DNA of 64,000 bases from CAZLDI01 sp964558415 (GTDB lineage: Bacteria; Chloroflexota; Dehalococcoidia; SM23-28-2; RBG-16-64-32). The notes beneath the pieces are model-generated. The model was not told the DNA's origin. It was given only the letters and a program-made list of their open reading frames with translations, and made no database searches. Each line of letters opens with the position of its first letter. Position 1 is the stretch's first letter. Both the position numbers and the translations under genes were made by a program. Shown here piece by piece: positions 41,928 through 49,942 of this stretch. Location: assembly GCA_964558415.1 (NCBI GenBank), contig CAZLDI010000003.1, forward strand, positions 62,001-126,000. Direction: 5' to 3'.

Positions 41928-42041
41928 CTCTCATCTGTCCCCCGCCTGGGGCGGGAGTCGGAGTTGGCACCGCTGTTCCTCCTGGGACGAACCGGTTGCC
42001 GGGCTTCTAAGGGCCGTTCCCTCCACCGCTCTGGATGAGAG
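41928..42041 (-). promoter_or_regulatory. SAM-I (S-box) riboswitch aptamer
   Basis: On the minus strand: P1 5' strand CTCTCATC (42041-42034), then AGAGCGGTGGAGGGAACGGC, then AGAAGCCCGGCAACC, then GGTGCCAACTCC, and the P1 3' strand GATGAGAG (41935-41928). These are the hallmark S-box core sequences in order. SAM binding should stabilise P1 and allow the terminator at 41889-41916, so mtnA-mtnP-GNAT is switched off at high SAM. Confidence 0.95.
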
Positions 42042-42065
42042 CGCTGCTATTCAGTTTTCGAACCG

Positions 42066-42095
42066 ATGGTACGGCCCCCGCGACCCTGCTGTCAA
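42066..42095 (-). promoter_or_regulatory. Promoter of the riboswitch-mtnA operon
   Basis: Minus strand TTGACA (42095-42090), 18 bp, TACCAT (42071-42066). The start would fall near 42059, about 18 bases before the aptamer P1. It lies directly behind the apt stop codon. Confidence 0.75.
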
Positions 42096-42112
42096 TCTCG
42101 CGTTGGCCTTGC

Positions 42113-42628
42113 CTAGTCGTATTTGACCAGTGCGAGCAGGTCGTAATCCTGCAGATGCTGACGCCCGCCCAGGAACTCCAGTTCGACGAGGAAGGCCATC
42201 GCGTGAACTCGCGCCCCCAGCAGCTCCACCAACTTCGCCGCTGCCCTGCTCGTCCCTCCCGTCGCCAGGACGTCATCCACGATGACGACACGGTCGCCCT
42301 GCCTGAGCGCGTCGCTGTGGATGTCCAACTGGCTCGTCCCGTACTCCAGCGAATACTCGACGCTCATGTGCGCCGCCGGCAGCTTGCCCGCCTTGCGAAC
42401 GGGCACGAAACTAACGCCGAGGTTGTAGGCGAGGGGTGCGCCGAACAGGAAGCCGCGGGATTCAATGGCGACAACGGCGTCCAGGCCCGCCTCGCGGTAC
42501 TCGTCAGTCAGGCGCTCGATCACGTACCGGAACGAGTCGTTATTCTGGAGCAGTGGTGTGATATCGCGGAAGAGGATGCCCGGCTGAGGGAAGTCAGGGA
42601 CGTCGCGGATGTATTGCTTGAGGTCCAT
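42113..42628 (-). CDS. apt: Adenine phosphoribosyltransferase
   Basis: 171 residues, normal length. PRPP-binding motif VVIVDDVLATGGTSRAA at 114-130, VAIESRGFLFGAPLA and the N-terminal PDFPQPGILFRDITPLL. Salvages adenine released by mtnP, so its place next to the mtn genes makes metabolic sense. It is transcribed in the same direction but separated from mtnA by a promoter and riboswitch. Confidence 0.96.
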   Translation of the reverse strand: MDLKQYIRDVPDFPQPGILFRDITPLLQNNDSFRYVIERLTDEYREAGLDAVVAIESRGFLFGAPLAYNLGVSFVPVRKAGKLPAAHMSVEYSLEYGTSQLDIHSDALRQGDRVVIVDDVLATGGTSRAAAKLVELLGARVHAMAFLVELEFLGGRQHLQDYDLLALVKYD

Positions 42629-42696
42629 GCGCGCAGTAGATTACCACGAGGCGCGCGCTTAGAATACCAGCAGCACCAGCCGGGAGAATCAGCAGA

Positions 42697-43875
42697 ATGC
42701 CTGATAGCAGCGAGTTGAAACGACGCGCCCTGGAAGACGTTGAGCGGCGTCGGGCCGAGTTGATCGATCTTTCACTGCGCATCCACGCGAACCCGGAGAT
42801 CGCGTTTGAAGAGGTCAAGTCGGCGGCGCTGCTGGCAGACTATCTTGAGTCGAACGGCTTCACTGTGGAGCGGGGCATCTGCCAGATACCGACGGCGTTC
42901 CGCGCGACGCTCGGGTCCGGCGCGCCGCGCGTCGCCTTCCTCGCGGAGTACGATGCCCTGCCGGGCATCGGGCATGGCTGCGGGCACAACATCATCGGCA
43001 CCGCGGCGTGCGCGGCGGGGATCGCGGTGGCGCCCTTGCTACCGGAGACGGGCGGGACGGTGCAGGTGATCGGGACGCCGGCAGAGGAGGCCGCGGGTGG
43101 GAAAGTGTACATGGTCACGCGCGGCGCATTTGAGGGTCTGGACTGCGCGATGATGGTGCACCCCGGGAACCGCAACACCGCGATCGCTTATGCCCTCGCC
43201 TGTCTGGAACTGGATGTCGAGTTCGAGGGACGCGCCGCGCACGCAGCGGCGCGTCCAGAGGCGGGCCTCAACGCGCTCGACGCGATGGTCGCCGCATTCG
43301 CGAACGTTGGATTGCTGCGGCAGCAGTTGCGGGATTCGGCGCGGGTGCACGGCATCATCACGGACGGCGGCGCGGCAGTGAACGTCATCCCGCACCACAC
43401 TGCGGCGAAGCTCCTGGTCAGGAGCGAGGACGATGACTACATGGACGAGGTGTTGAAGCCGAAGGTGCTGGCTTGCTTCCAAGGCGCCGCGCAGGCGACC
43501 GGTTGTGAGCTGACATACCGCTGGGGCGAGGAGTCCCGCTACCGCTCCATGCGCACGAACCACGCTCTCGCCGACGCCTACCGCGCCAACGTCGAGTCGC
43601 TGGGGCGCAAGATAGTGGAGCAGGAATCGCCGCGTTCGATGGGTTCCACGGACATGGGCAACGTCAGCTGTGTGGTGCCCGGCATCCATCCCAGCCTCGC
43701 GATCGCACCGCTGGATGTGCCCGTGCATACCATCGAATTCCGGGAGATGGCGGCCAGCGAGTCCGGACATCAGGGCCTCGTCGACTCCGCCAAGGCGCTC
43801 GCGATGACCGGAATCGACGTGCTTATGGACGGCGACCTGCGGCAGCGGATGGCCGCGGAGTTCGCGACCGCCTAG
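42697..43875 (+). CDS. M20 family metallohydrolase, AbgB/amidohydrolase type
   Basis: 392 residues. Zinc-site motif EYDALPGIGHGCGHN (C95, H97) and TPAEEAAGGK (E130, E131) are typical of M20D peptidases/amidohydrolases such as p-aminobenzoyl-glutamate hydrolase subunit B; the dimerisation-domain block FEGRAAHAAARPEAGLNALDAM is complete. Cytoplasmic, no signal peptide. The substrate (an N-acyl or N-aminoacyl amino acid) is not determined. Divergent from apt. Confidence 0.9.
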   Translation: MPDSSELKRRALEDVERRRAELIDLSLRIHANPEIAFEEVKSAALLADYLESNGFTVERGICQIPTAFRATLGSGAPRVAFLAEYDALPGIGHGCGHNIIGTAACAAGIAVAPLLPETGGTVQVIGTPAEEAAGGKVYMVTRGAFEGLDCAMMVHPGNRNTAIAYALACLELDVEFEGRAAHAAARPEAGLNALDAMVAAFANVGLLRQQLRDSARVHGIITDGGAAVNVIPHHTAAKLLVRSEDDDYMDEVLKPKVLACFQGAAQATGCELTYRWGEESRYRSMRTNHALADAYRANVESLGRKIVEQESPRSMGSTDMGNVSCVVPGIHPSLAIAPLDVPVHTIEFREMAASESGHQGLVDSAKALAMTGIDVLMDGDLRQRMAAEFATA

Positions 43876-43934
43876 CGACCCGCGCGCCATCGCACGGCGC
43901 GACCGAGATACTCCGTCTGCGGTAACCTTAGCCC

Positions 43935-45017
43935 ATGACCACCGCGAACCCCGTCATCGCGCTTGACGCGATGGGCGGTGACAACGCCCCGCGAGAGATC
44001 GTGCAGGGGGCGGTCAAGGCGGCGCGTGAGCTGGGTGTGCGAGTGGCGCTGGTAGGACGCCAGGAGGTCGTGGAGGCGGAGCTGGCTCGTCATGGTGGGA
44101 CGCCGGACGGGATCACTGTGGTGCACGCGCCCGACGTCATCGAGATGGACGACCCCCCGGCGTTGGCGGCCCGTCAGAAGAAAGACTCCTCCATCGTCGC
44201 CGGGCTGAAGCTGGTCAAGCAGGGAGGCGCGGAGGCGTTCGTCTCGGCCGGGAACACGGGCGCGGTGATGGCCGCAGCCATAATGTACCTGGGTCGTATT
44301 CGCGGGATCGAGCGCCCGTCGCTGGCCGGGCTGCTGGCCCTTTCCGGCAGGCTCACGCTGTTCCTGGATGTCGGCGCCAACGCGGACTGCAAGCCGGTCT
44401 ATCTGCTGCAGTTTGGACAGATGGCGGCGGCGTATATGGAGCGGCTGTGGAAGGTCGAACGTCCTACGGTTGCGCTACTGAACATCGGTGAAGAGGAGAC
44501 CAAAGGGAGCTCCCTGGCCCAGGAATCGTTTGAACTGCTCCGGGATAGCGGCCTCAACTTCATCGGCAATCTGGAGGGCAAAGACGTGCCGTTCGGCCGG
44601 GCGGACGTCCTCGTGACGGACGGGTTCACCGGGAACGTCGTGGTCAAGACGATGGAGGGCATGGCGGAGTTCATCCAGGGCCAGATGCGCTCGGCGATCA
44701 AGAGCCGGCCCTGGTATGCCGCCGCCGGCCTGATGCTGATACCCGCCTTCGGGAAGATGCGCAAGAAGCTGGACTACCGGGAGTACGGGGCCGGCCCGCT
44801 ACTGGGCGTAAACGGGCTCGTCTTCATCGGTCATGGGCGCAGCGATTCGCTCGCCGTCTACAGCGCGCTGCGCGTCGCGCGGGAGGCGGCGCAGTCGGGA
44901 ATGCTGGAGGCGATACGCCGGGTCGCACCGGCGCGCGCAGGGATTACGGCGAACAGCGGCGAAAAGAGTTCAGAAGACGAAATGTACGACGACGAAGGAG
45001 AACCAGGGCCGACTTGA
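43935..45017 (+). CDS. plsX: Phosphate acyltransferase PlsX
   Basis: 360 residues. IALDAMGGDNAPREIVQGA at the start, then VSAGNTGAVMAAAI, DVGANADCKPVYLLQFG, NIGEEETKGSSLAQE and VNGLVFIGHGRSD identify PlsX, which makes acyl-phosphate from acyl-ACP for phosphatidate synthesis with PlsY. Peripheral membrane enzyme. The usual fabD/acpP neighbours are missing. The C-terminal 20 residues are an acidic add-on. Confidence 0.96.
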   Translation: MTTANPVIALDAMGGDNAPREIVQGAVKAARELGVRVALVGRQEVVEAELARHGGTPDGITVVHAPDVIEMDDPPALAARQKKDSSIVAGLKLVKQGGAEAFVSAGNTGAVMAAAIMYLGRIRGIERPSLAGLLALSGRLTLFLDVGANADCKPVYLLQFGQMAAAYMERLWKVERPTVALLNIGEEETKGSSLAQESFELLRDSGLNFIGNLEGKDVPFGRADVLVTDGFTGNVVVKTMEGMAEFIQGQMRSAIKSRPWYAAAGLMLIPAFGKMRKKLDYREYGAGPLLGVNGLVFIGHGRSDSLAVYSALRVAREAAQSGMLEAIRRVAPARAGITANSGEKSSEDEMYDDEGEPGPT

Positions 45018-45026
45018 GCCGAGCTC

Positions 45027-45647
45027 CTACCTGGCTTCAATCCAGTCGGCGAGCAGGTGTGAGAGGGGCTCGATAGTCTCCTCCGGGTTGACGGTGTCCG
45101 GGGCGATGCGGGCCTGGATGATCGTCCCTTCGACGACGGAGATCAGCACAGAGGCGAACAACTCCACGTCGATGTCCTGACGAACAACCCCGATCTTCTG
45201 CCCAAGACGCAGCGTCTCGATGGTCAGGCGCCGCCAGCTATGGTAGACCTCCGCCAGGTTGTCCCGGACCCTGGGGTTTCTGCTGGCGTGAGCCGCGAAC
45301 TCCATAAACAGCGCGCCCCAGAGCGGCTCGCGCTGATTGCGGTTGAACGCTGCTCTGATGATGGCCGCAAGGTTCTCGGCGACGGGACGGGACGGGTCAA
45401 CCGCTTCACGGAACGTCGCCTGGTTGTTGGCGATGCGGTGTTCCAGCATGGACCAGAAGAGGTCCTCTTTGCTCTCGAAGTGGACGTAGAACGCGCCCTT
45501 GGAGAACCCCGCCTCGCCGACGATCTCATCCACGGTGGCGCGTTCGTATCCATGCCTGGCAAAGATCGATAGCGCGGCGTCCAGCAGGCGCTGGCGGGTC
45601 TCTTCGCGGCGGCGGCGCTTCGGGGCCGGCTTGGCGGCTGTGACCAT
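45027..45647 (-). CDS. TetR/AcrR family transcriptional regulator
   Basis: 206 residues from the ATG at 45647 (a TTG at 45656 is the alternative). N-terminal helix-turn-helix: RQRLLDAALSIFARHGYERATVDEIVGEAGFSKGAFYVHFESKEDLF. The C-terminal ligand-binding domain is generic. A -10 box TATAAT lies at 45664-45659 on this strand, only about 12 bases before the ATG, so the transcript would be almost leaderless. The target is unknown; plsX is convergent with it and the neighbouring region is a repeat tract. Confidence 0.92.
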   Translation of the reverse strand: MVTAAKPAPKRRRREETRQRLLDAALSIFARHGYERATVDEIVGEAGFSKGAFYVHFESKEDLFWSMLEHRIANNQATFREAVDPSRPVAENLAAIIRAAFNRNQREPLWGALFMEFAAHASRNPRVRDNLAEVYHSWRRLTIETLRLGQKIGVVRQDIDVELFASVLISVVEGTIIQARIAPDTVNPEETIEPLSHLLADWIEAR

Positions 45648-45680
45648 GTTTCGCAAGGATTATACAGCAAGGTGGGAGAA

Positions 45681-45791
45681 TGCAAGGAGCAAGGAGCAGG
45701 GAGCAAGGGGGAGCAGGGAGCAAGTAGCAAGTAGCAAGGAGCAAGGAGCAAGTAGCAAGGAGCAAGGAGCAAGGAGCAAGGAGCAAGGAGG
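45681..45791. repeat. Tandem 7-bp repeat tract
   Basis: Imperfect head-to-tail copies of GCAAGGA, with GCAGGGA and GCAAGTA variants, about 15 units, in the gap upstream of the TetR gene. A short piece of the same family (CTCCTTGCTCC) lies at about 50618-50632, before selC. No coding role. Confidence 0.9.
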
Positions 45792-45891
45792 AGGGGACTC
45801 GAGTAGGAGGCTGCCGCGGGTGGGCGCTCGTGAGCTTTAGCCGGGCATTGCGGCGCAAGCTCTCTGACGCCGCATAGGGCGCGCCGCCGGA

Positions 45892-46194
45892 TCAGTCCTG
45901 GGACTGCGTCGGGCCGCCGAAGCGGAGCCAGAGCCGGAGCGACTCCTGGAGGTTGCGCAGCGCCACCTCAGGGGCCTCGGACGTGAGACAGCGGTCGATG
46001 TGCCTGTCTATAATCATGAGACCGACCTGGTCCAGGCCGCTGCGAGCGGCCATGAGCTGGGTTACTATATCCTCGCAGACACGGTCGTCCGCCAGCATGC
46101 GGTGGATGCCGCGGATCTGGCCCTCGATGCGCCGCAGCCGCGCCAACAGGGCGTCGGCCTCCGGTTGGGCTGTGGTGATGTCGTTCGTTGACAC
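45892..46194 (-). CDS. csoR: CsoR-family metal-sensing repressor
   Basis: 100 residues, all-helical DUF156/CsoR fold. The Cu(I) ligand set of CsoR is present with the correct spacing: C40, H65, C69 (VCED, DRHIDRC). The persulfide sensor CstR would lack this His. Arg-rich N-terminal helix LLARLRRIEGQIRGIHRM contacts DNA. Starts with a GTG immediately beside a perfect palindromic operator shared with trxA, so it should repress itself and the thioredoxin genes. Confidence 0.93.
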   Translation of the reverse strand: MSTNDITTAQPEADALLARLRRIEGQIRGIHRMLADDRVCEDIVTQLMAARSGLDQVGLMIIDRHIDRCLTSEAPEVALRNLQESLRLWLRFGGPTQSQD

Positions 46195-46216
46195 GTATAC
46201 CCCTCAGGGGTATACT
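46188..46216 (+). promoter_or_regulatory. trxAB promoter with CsoR-type operator filling the spacer
   Basis: TTGACA (46188-46193), exactly 17 bp, TATACT (46211-46216). A perfect palindrome at 46195-46215, GTATACCCCT and AGGGGTATAC around a single C, occupies the spacer and -10. The ATACCCC/GGGGTAT core matches CsoR-class operators. On the other strand TTGACT (46241-46236), 18 bp and TAGTAT (46217-46212) make a divergent csoR promoter over the same operator. Confidence 0.9.
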
Positions 46217-46257
46217 AACAGCACGAGCTCTGAGGAGTCAAGGCAGAAGGAGGAGCA

Positions 46258-46596
46258 ATGGCGAAGCCCGCAGATGTTACGGATGGAGACTGGGACACGC
46301 AAGTGTTGAAGAGCGACCTGCCGGTGCTGGTGGATTTCTGGGCGCCGTGGTGCGGCCCCTGCCGGATGGTGGCCCCGTTGGTGGAGGAGCTCGCCGACGA
46401 GTATAGCGGCAAGGTGCGCTTCTTCAAACTGAACACCGACGACAACGTTGAAGTCGCCTCGAAGTACGGTATCCGCAGCATCCCCACGCTGATGGTGTTC
46501 AAGGGCGGCGAGATCGTCGACCAGCTCATCGGCTTCCGGCCCAAGAGTGACCTCAAGCGCTCGGTGGACAAGGCGCTGGCCCTGGATGCCGCCTGA
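46258..46596 (+). CDS. trxA: Thioredoxin
   Basis: 112 residues with the redox motif WAPWCGPCRM (C32, C35) and the cis-Pro loop RSIPTLMVFKGG. Reduces protein disulfides using electrons from the reductase encoded next. Good Shine-Dalgarno (AAGGAGGAG) before the ATG. It overlaps trxB by 11 bases. Confidence 0.97.
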   Translation: MAKPADVTDGDWDTQVLKSDLPVLVDFWAPWCGPCRMVAPLVEELADEYSGKVRFFKLNTDDNVEVASKYGIRSIPTLMVFKGGEIVDQLIGFRPKSDLKRSVDKALALDAA

Positions 46597-47527
46597 CGCG
46601 GCAGCGCGCGAATACGACATCGTAATCATCGGCGGCGGGCCTGCTGGTCTCGCCGCCGGACTTTATGCGGCGCGCGGCAGGCACCGGACGCTCCTGCTGG
46701 AGAAGGGCGTCGTCGGCGGGCAGATCTCCCTGACGGAGATGGTGGAGAACTACCCCGGCGTCCCCTCTATCAATGGCTTCGACCTCGCCCAGACGATGCT
46801 GAAGCAGTCGGAGTCGTACGGCATGGAAACGGAGTATACAGCCATCTCCGGCGTCGAGCGCTCCGGCCGCAAGTGGCTGGTGCGCTCGGAGGCCGGTGAC
46901 TTCGCCGCGAAGGCGCTGATCGTAACCAGCGGCGCGGAGTACGACCGGCTGGGCGTTCCGGGCGAGGAGCGCCTGACGGGGCGCGGCGTCTCCTACTGCG
47001 CCACCTGCGACGCGGCGTTCTTCAAGGACCAGGAGGTGGTGGTGGTCGGCGGCGGCGACGCGGCGATGGATGAAGGGCTCTTCACCACCCGCTACGTCTC
47101 GAAGGCGACGGTCATCCACCGCCGCGACTCGCTGCGCGCGAGCCGGATCCTCCAGGACCGGGCGTTCGCCAATCCGAAGATGGAGTTCGCCTGGAACACA
47201 GTCGTGGAGGAGGTGCTGGGCGAGGAGTTCGTGACCGGCGTGCGCCTGCGTAACGTCGTAACCGGCGAAACCAGCGAGATGCCCGTGGGCGCGGTGTTCA
47301 TCTTCATTGGCCAGCACCCGAACACGAACTTCCTGAGCGGGGCGGTCAAGATGGACCCCGCCAACCACGTCCTCGTCGACGAATGGATGCGCACGGACCA
47401 GCCCGGGCTCTTCGCCGCGGGAGACGTGCGCCAGAACTCCGCGCGCCAGGTGGCGTCATCCGTCGGCGACGGCGTAACGGCGGCGATAGCGGCGGACCAC
47501 TACATCACGGAGGCGTTTCCGGACTGA
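46586..47527 (+). CDS. trxB: Thioredoxin reductase
   Basis: 313 residues from the ATG at 46586; an upstream frame duplicates trxA. FAD-binding IIGGGPAGLAAGLYAARG, redox CATC (C138, C141 in YCATCDAAFF), NADPH motif VVGGGDAAMDEGLF and the C-terminal GLFAAGDVRQNSARQVASSVGDG. The NADPH motif GGGDAA and HRRDSLRAS support NADPH use. Completes a NADPH-to-thioredoxin couple under the CsoR-type operator. Confidence 0.97.
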   Translation: MPPDAAAREYDIVIIGGGPAGLAAGLYAARGRHRTLLLEKGVVGGQISLTEMVENYPGVPSINGFDLAQTMLKQSESYGMETEYTAISGVERSGRKWLVRSEAGDFAAKALIVTSGAEYDRLGVPGEERLTGRGVSYCATCDAAFFKDQEVVVVGGGDAAMDEGLFTTRYVSKATVIHRRDSLRASRILQDRAFANPKMEFAWNTVVEEVLGEEFVTGVRLRNVVTGETSEMPVGAVFIFIGQHPNTNFLSGAVKMDPANHVLVDEWMRTDQPGLFAAGDVRQNSARQVASSVGDGVTAAIAADHYITEAFPD

Positions 47528-47546
47528 GGCGGCGGGCGCCCTTCGC

Positions 47547-47960
47547 TCAGGCGATCAGGAGGGAAACGCCGGCGCGCTCGCAGGCCGACCGCAGCCTCGC
47601 ATCGAGAGTGGCCAGCGGGAACCCACTCCTCAGTGCGAGGTGAACGTAGCTGGCGTCATAGGCGGACAAAGAGTTGGCCCTGGCTGTTTCCATCAGGGCG
47701 GCCATATCGGATCGGGCGTCTTCGTCGTGTATCGAGATTGGCAGGCTGCGGAGGAAAGCTATGACCTCCGGCGTCTCGTGTGGAGTGAGCCGGCCGCGCT
47801 TCTCAGCCGCGATCAACGCGTTGGCTACCTCAAACCCCCAGATAGCAGGAACGACCGCGTCATCTTCTATGAGTGCCGCAAGGACTGCATCAGCCAGGGG
47901 ACTTGATTCGTCCTTCAGACACCAGGCGACGGTAACAGAAGCGTCGACGACGCTCGTCAA
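47547..47960 (-). CDS. VapC-type PIN-domain ribonuclease toxin
   Basis: 137 residues. PIN active-site acids D6 (VVDASVTV), E44 (WGFEVANAL), D102 (SAYDASYVHLAL) and D120 (ATLDARL). Coupled to the upstream antitoxin by a 4-base overlap (ATGA). No zinc insertion, unlike the PIN toxin at 8583. The target RNA is unknown. Confidence 0.93.
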   Translation of the reverse strand: MTSVVDASVTVAWCLKDESSPLADAVLAALIEDDAVVPAIWGFEVANALIAAEKRGRLTPHETPEVIAFLRSLPISIHDEDARSDMAALMETARANSLSAYDASYVHLALRSGFPLATLDARLRSACERAGVSLLIA

Positions 47961-48202
47961 TAGCGACGGCCTTCATCGATCAGTTCCCGGATCGTCACGT
48001 CTCCAAGAGGGTGAGCGTCCCTGAATGCGCGCAAGCCGGCGATAGCTTCCGCTATCTCACGCTGGCGCACGTCATCGCAGGGCACCAGCTTTGCTACGGG
48101 CACGCCGTGCTTCGTGATCGTGATGGACTCGCCGTTCTGGACCCGCCGCAGCAGTGCGGACAGGTGCGTCTTCGCTTCGTATGCGGTTGCGGTGCTGGCC
48201 AT
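47957..48202 (-). CDS. Phd/YefM-type antitoxin
   Basis: 81 residues: TAYEAKTHLSALLRRVQNGESITITKHGVPVAKLVP is the Phd/YefM DNA-binding and dimerisation domain; the rest (IAGLRAFRDAHPLGDVTIRELIDEGR) should bind the toxin. The ATG at 48202 lies inside a large palindrome that is the likely autoregulatory operator. Confidence 0.93.
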   Translation of the reverse strand: MASTATAYEAKTHLSALLRRVQNGESITITKHGVPVAKLVPCDDVRQREIAEAIAGLRAFRDAHPLGDVTIRELIDEGRRY

Positions 48203-48235
48203 ATAGACTAGTCTAAGACTAGTCTATATGGCCAG
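48195..48235. promoter_or_regulatory. 41-bp perfect palindrome, operator of the Phd/VapC pair
   Basis: 20-bp arms around a single central base (A48215), with no mismatch. Each arm contains TAGACTAGTCT, so two overlapping ACTAGT-centred dimer sites are nested in the larger symmetry. It covers the antitoxin start codon. Phd-type antitoxins bind tandem palindromes cooperatively with toxin. Confidence 0.9.
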
Positions 48236-48355
48236 TCAAGCGAGGCCCAGGCCAGGGGCGACGATTCGCTGCGTCCGGCAGCCGATTCGCGTGACCCGCT
48301 TGACAGCATACCTGTAGCTGATAAGCTGTCGTTACAGCTCGCAAGGGGGTCAAGT

Positions 48356-49942
48356 ATGACGGGGGTGCCCAGACCTGCGTGTCTCGCGGCGGTGGCCGCG
48401 CTGTCCGCGCTTGTGACCGTGCTCGCGCTCGCCTCATTGTCCCACCTAGCGCAGGCCAGCCACGCCGGCGGGATGGACGCAATGTCCATCGATATGGACC
48501 CGACGGGCAATACGGCCACGTCGCTGGGTACCCGGCAGAGTTGCGGAGAGGCGCTGCCCGGAGGCACGCTGACGTTCGACATCACGGCGCAAGGCATACC
48601 GCCCTACAACAACAACGGAACGCCGACGACCCTGGATGATACTGGCGGTATGAGAGCCTACTCAACCCAGTTGGTATACGACGAGGCTAGACTCACCGTA
48701 GAGTCGGAGAATCAGGCATTCCTACTCGCGGCAAGTCCGGGCAGCCAACTTTTCCCCGGCAGCCAATTTCTTCCCGATCAGGACAACAACAACGCGTGGA
48801 TATCGACGGCGCTTGACACGTCGGCTATCCCACCCGACGTACCGGAAAGTGGTTCGGGGGTTCTGACGCGCGTGTCGATTTCCGTTTCGCTCGGTGCGCC
48901 CAGCGGCTTCTACTCGCTTCACCTTTCCTTCGGGATTCACATTAATGTGCAGGATGCAGCGGCTGAGGCTGATAGCTTGTTCAGTGGGCTCCTGGCGGTA
49001 GGGGCGCTCTGCCAAAACGCACCCTCGGTAACGCCTACTCCTGTGCCAATTCCGACGTACGTTCCCCCGCCACCCACTCCGCCGCCTAATCCAACTCCCA
49101 CTCCCGGCCTGGGCGTGGGACCGATGAATCGCATGAGCATGGATATGAAGACCTCCGGGAACAGCGCCACTGCATTGGGTGCGCTTAATCAATGCGTCGA
49201 AGCGTCGCCCGGCGATCTCGTCCAGATAGACATCACCGCCGATGGAATACCAGCGTATAGCCAGAATGGGACACCGGGTAATCTCAGCGACGACTATGGA
49301 GGTATCACCGGCTACTTCGCGACGCTCGTGTATTCAGAGTCCGCTCTCACTATCGAAACGGAGGATCAGCAATTCCTGCTGACGGCCGCTGCCGGGAGCA
49401 ATCTAGCCCCTGGCAGCCAGACGTCGCCGGACACCGACTCTGGCGGCGACTGGCTATCTGCTGCTGTAGACGGAACGAGTCGCCAGTTCACGACCCCGGA
49501 GTCCGGCGACGGCGTATTGACGCGCCTGACGATCGGCGTCGATCTGGGGGCGTCGCCCGGAGTCCAGGCACTGGTACTGCAGCCCGGAAACTCTGGACAC
49601 TTGGACGCGTTTCCCGCGAGCTTCAAAGCCAACTCGCTTGCCAACGGTTTCATCGCCGTGGGCGTCCCGTGCGATGTTGATAACGACAGTGTGGCGGACG
49701 AACAGGACGCGTGTCCGGACCTACCCGGACCAGCGTCCAACGACGGTTGTCCGCCCAGCGGCCCGCTTGTCGTCGGCGGAATAGCGGGCCTCGACGACAA
49801 CGAACCGGCGCCCCGGGCAACGGACGGAGAGAGCGCGGGAGCAGCCGCCTGGCCCCTGCTGGTGGTTGCGGCAGTCGGAGCGCTCCTGACTGGCGTAGCC
49901 GCTGCGTGGTGGGCCCGACAACAGGATCGCCGGAGCGACTAG
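48356..49942 (+). CDS. Surface-anchored protein with two cohesin-like domains and calcium-binding repeat
   Basis: 528 residues. Signal peptide (hydrophobic run ALSALVTVLALASLSHL), then two homologous domains of about 190 residues, each starting MDAMSIDMDPTGNTATSLG or MNRMSMDMKTSGNSATALG and containing TFDITAQGIPPY or QIDITADGIPAY. They are joined by a Pro/Thr linker (TPTPVPIPTYVPPPP). A thrombospondin-3-like DVDNDSVADEQDACPD follows, then a C-terminal membrane helix with a basic end. The domains look like cohesin/type-III carbohydrate-binding beta sandwiches. Probably extracellular and membrane-anchored; ligand unknown. A TTGACA (48300-48305) lies upstream. Confidence 0.8.
   Translation: MTGVPRPACLAAVAALSALVTVLALASLSHLAQASHAGGMDAMSIDMDPTGNTATSLGTRQSCGEALPGGTLTFDITAQGIPPYNNNGTPTTLDDTGGMRAYSTQLVYDEARLTVESENQAFLLAASPGSQLFPGSQFLPDQDNNNAWISTALDTSAIPPDVPESGSGVLTRVSISVSLGAPSGFYSLHLSFGIHINVQDAAAEADSLFSGLLAVGALCQNAPSVTPTPVPIPTYVPPPPTPPPNPTPTPGLGVGPMNRMSMDMKTSGNSATALGALNQCVEASPGDLVQIDITADGIPAYSQNGTPGNLSDDYGGITGYFATLVYSESALTIETEDQQFLLTAAAGSNLAPGSQTSPDTDSGGDWLSAAVDGTSRQFTTPESGDGVLTRLTIGVDLGASPGVQALVLQPGNSGHLDAFPASFKANSLANGFIAVGVPCDVDNDSVADEQDACPDLPGPASNDGCPPSGPLVVGGIAGLDDNEPAPRATDGESAGAAAWPLLVVAAVGALLTGVAAAWWARQQDRRSD

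Noticed and set aside
46258..47527. Selenoprotein candidates near selC (thioredoxin, thioredoxin reductase)
   Set aside because: Both redox motifs use Cys codons (WCGPC, CATC) and no in-frame TGA within a conserved motif was seen in this window.
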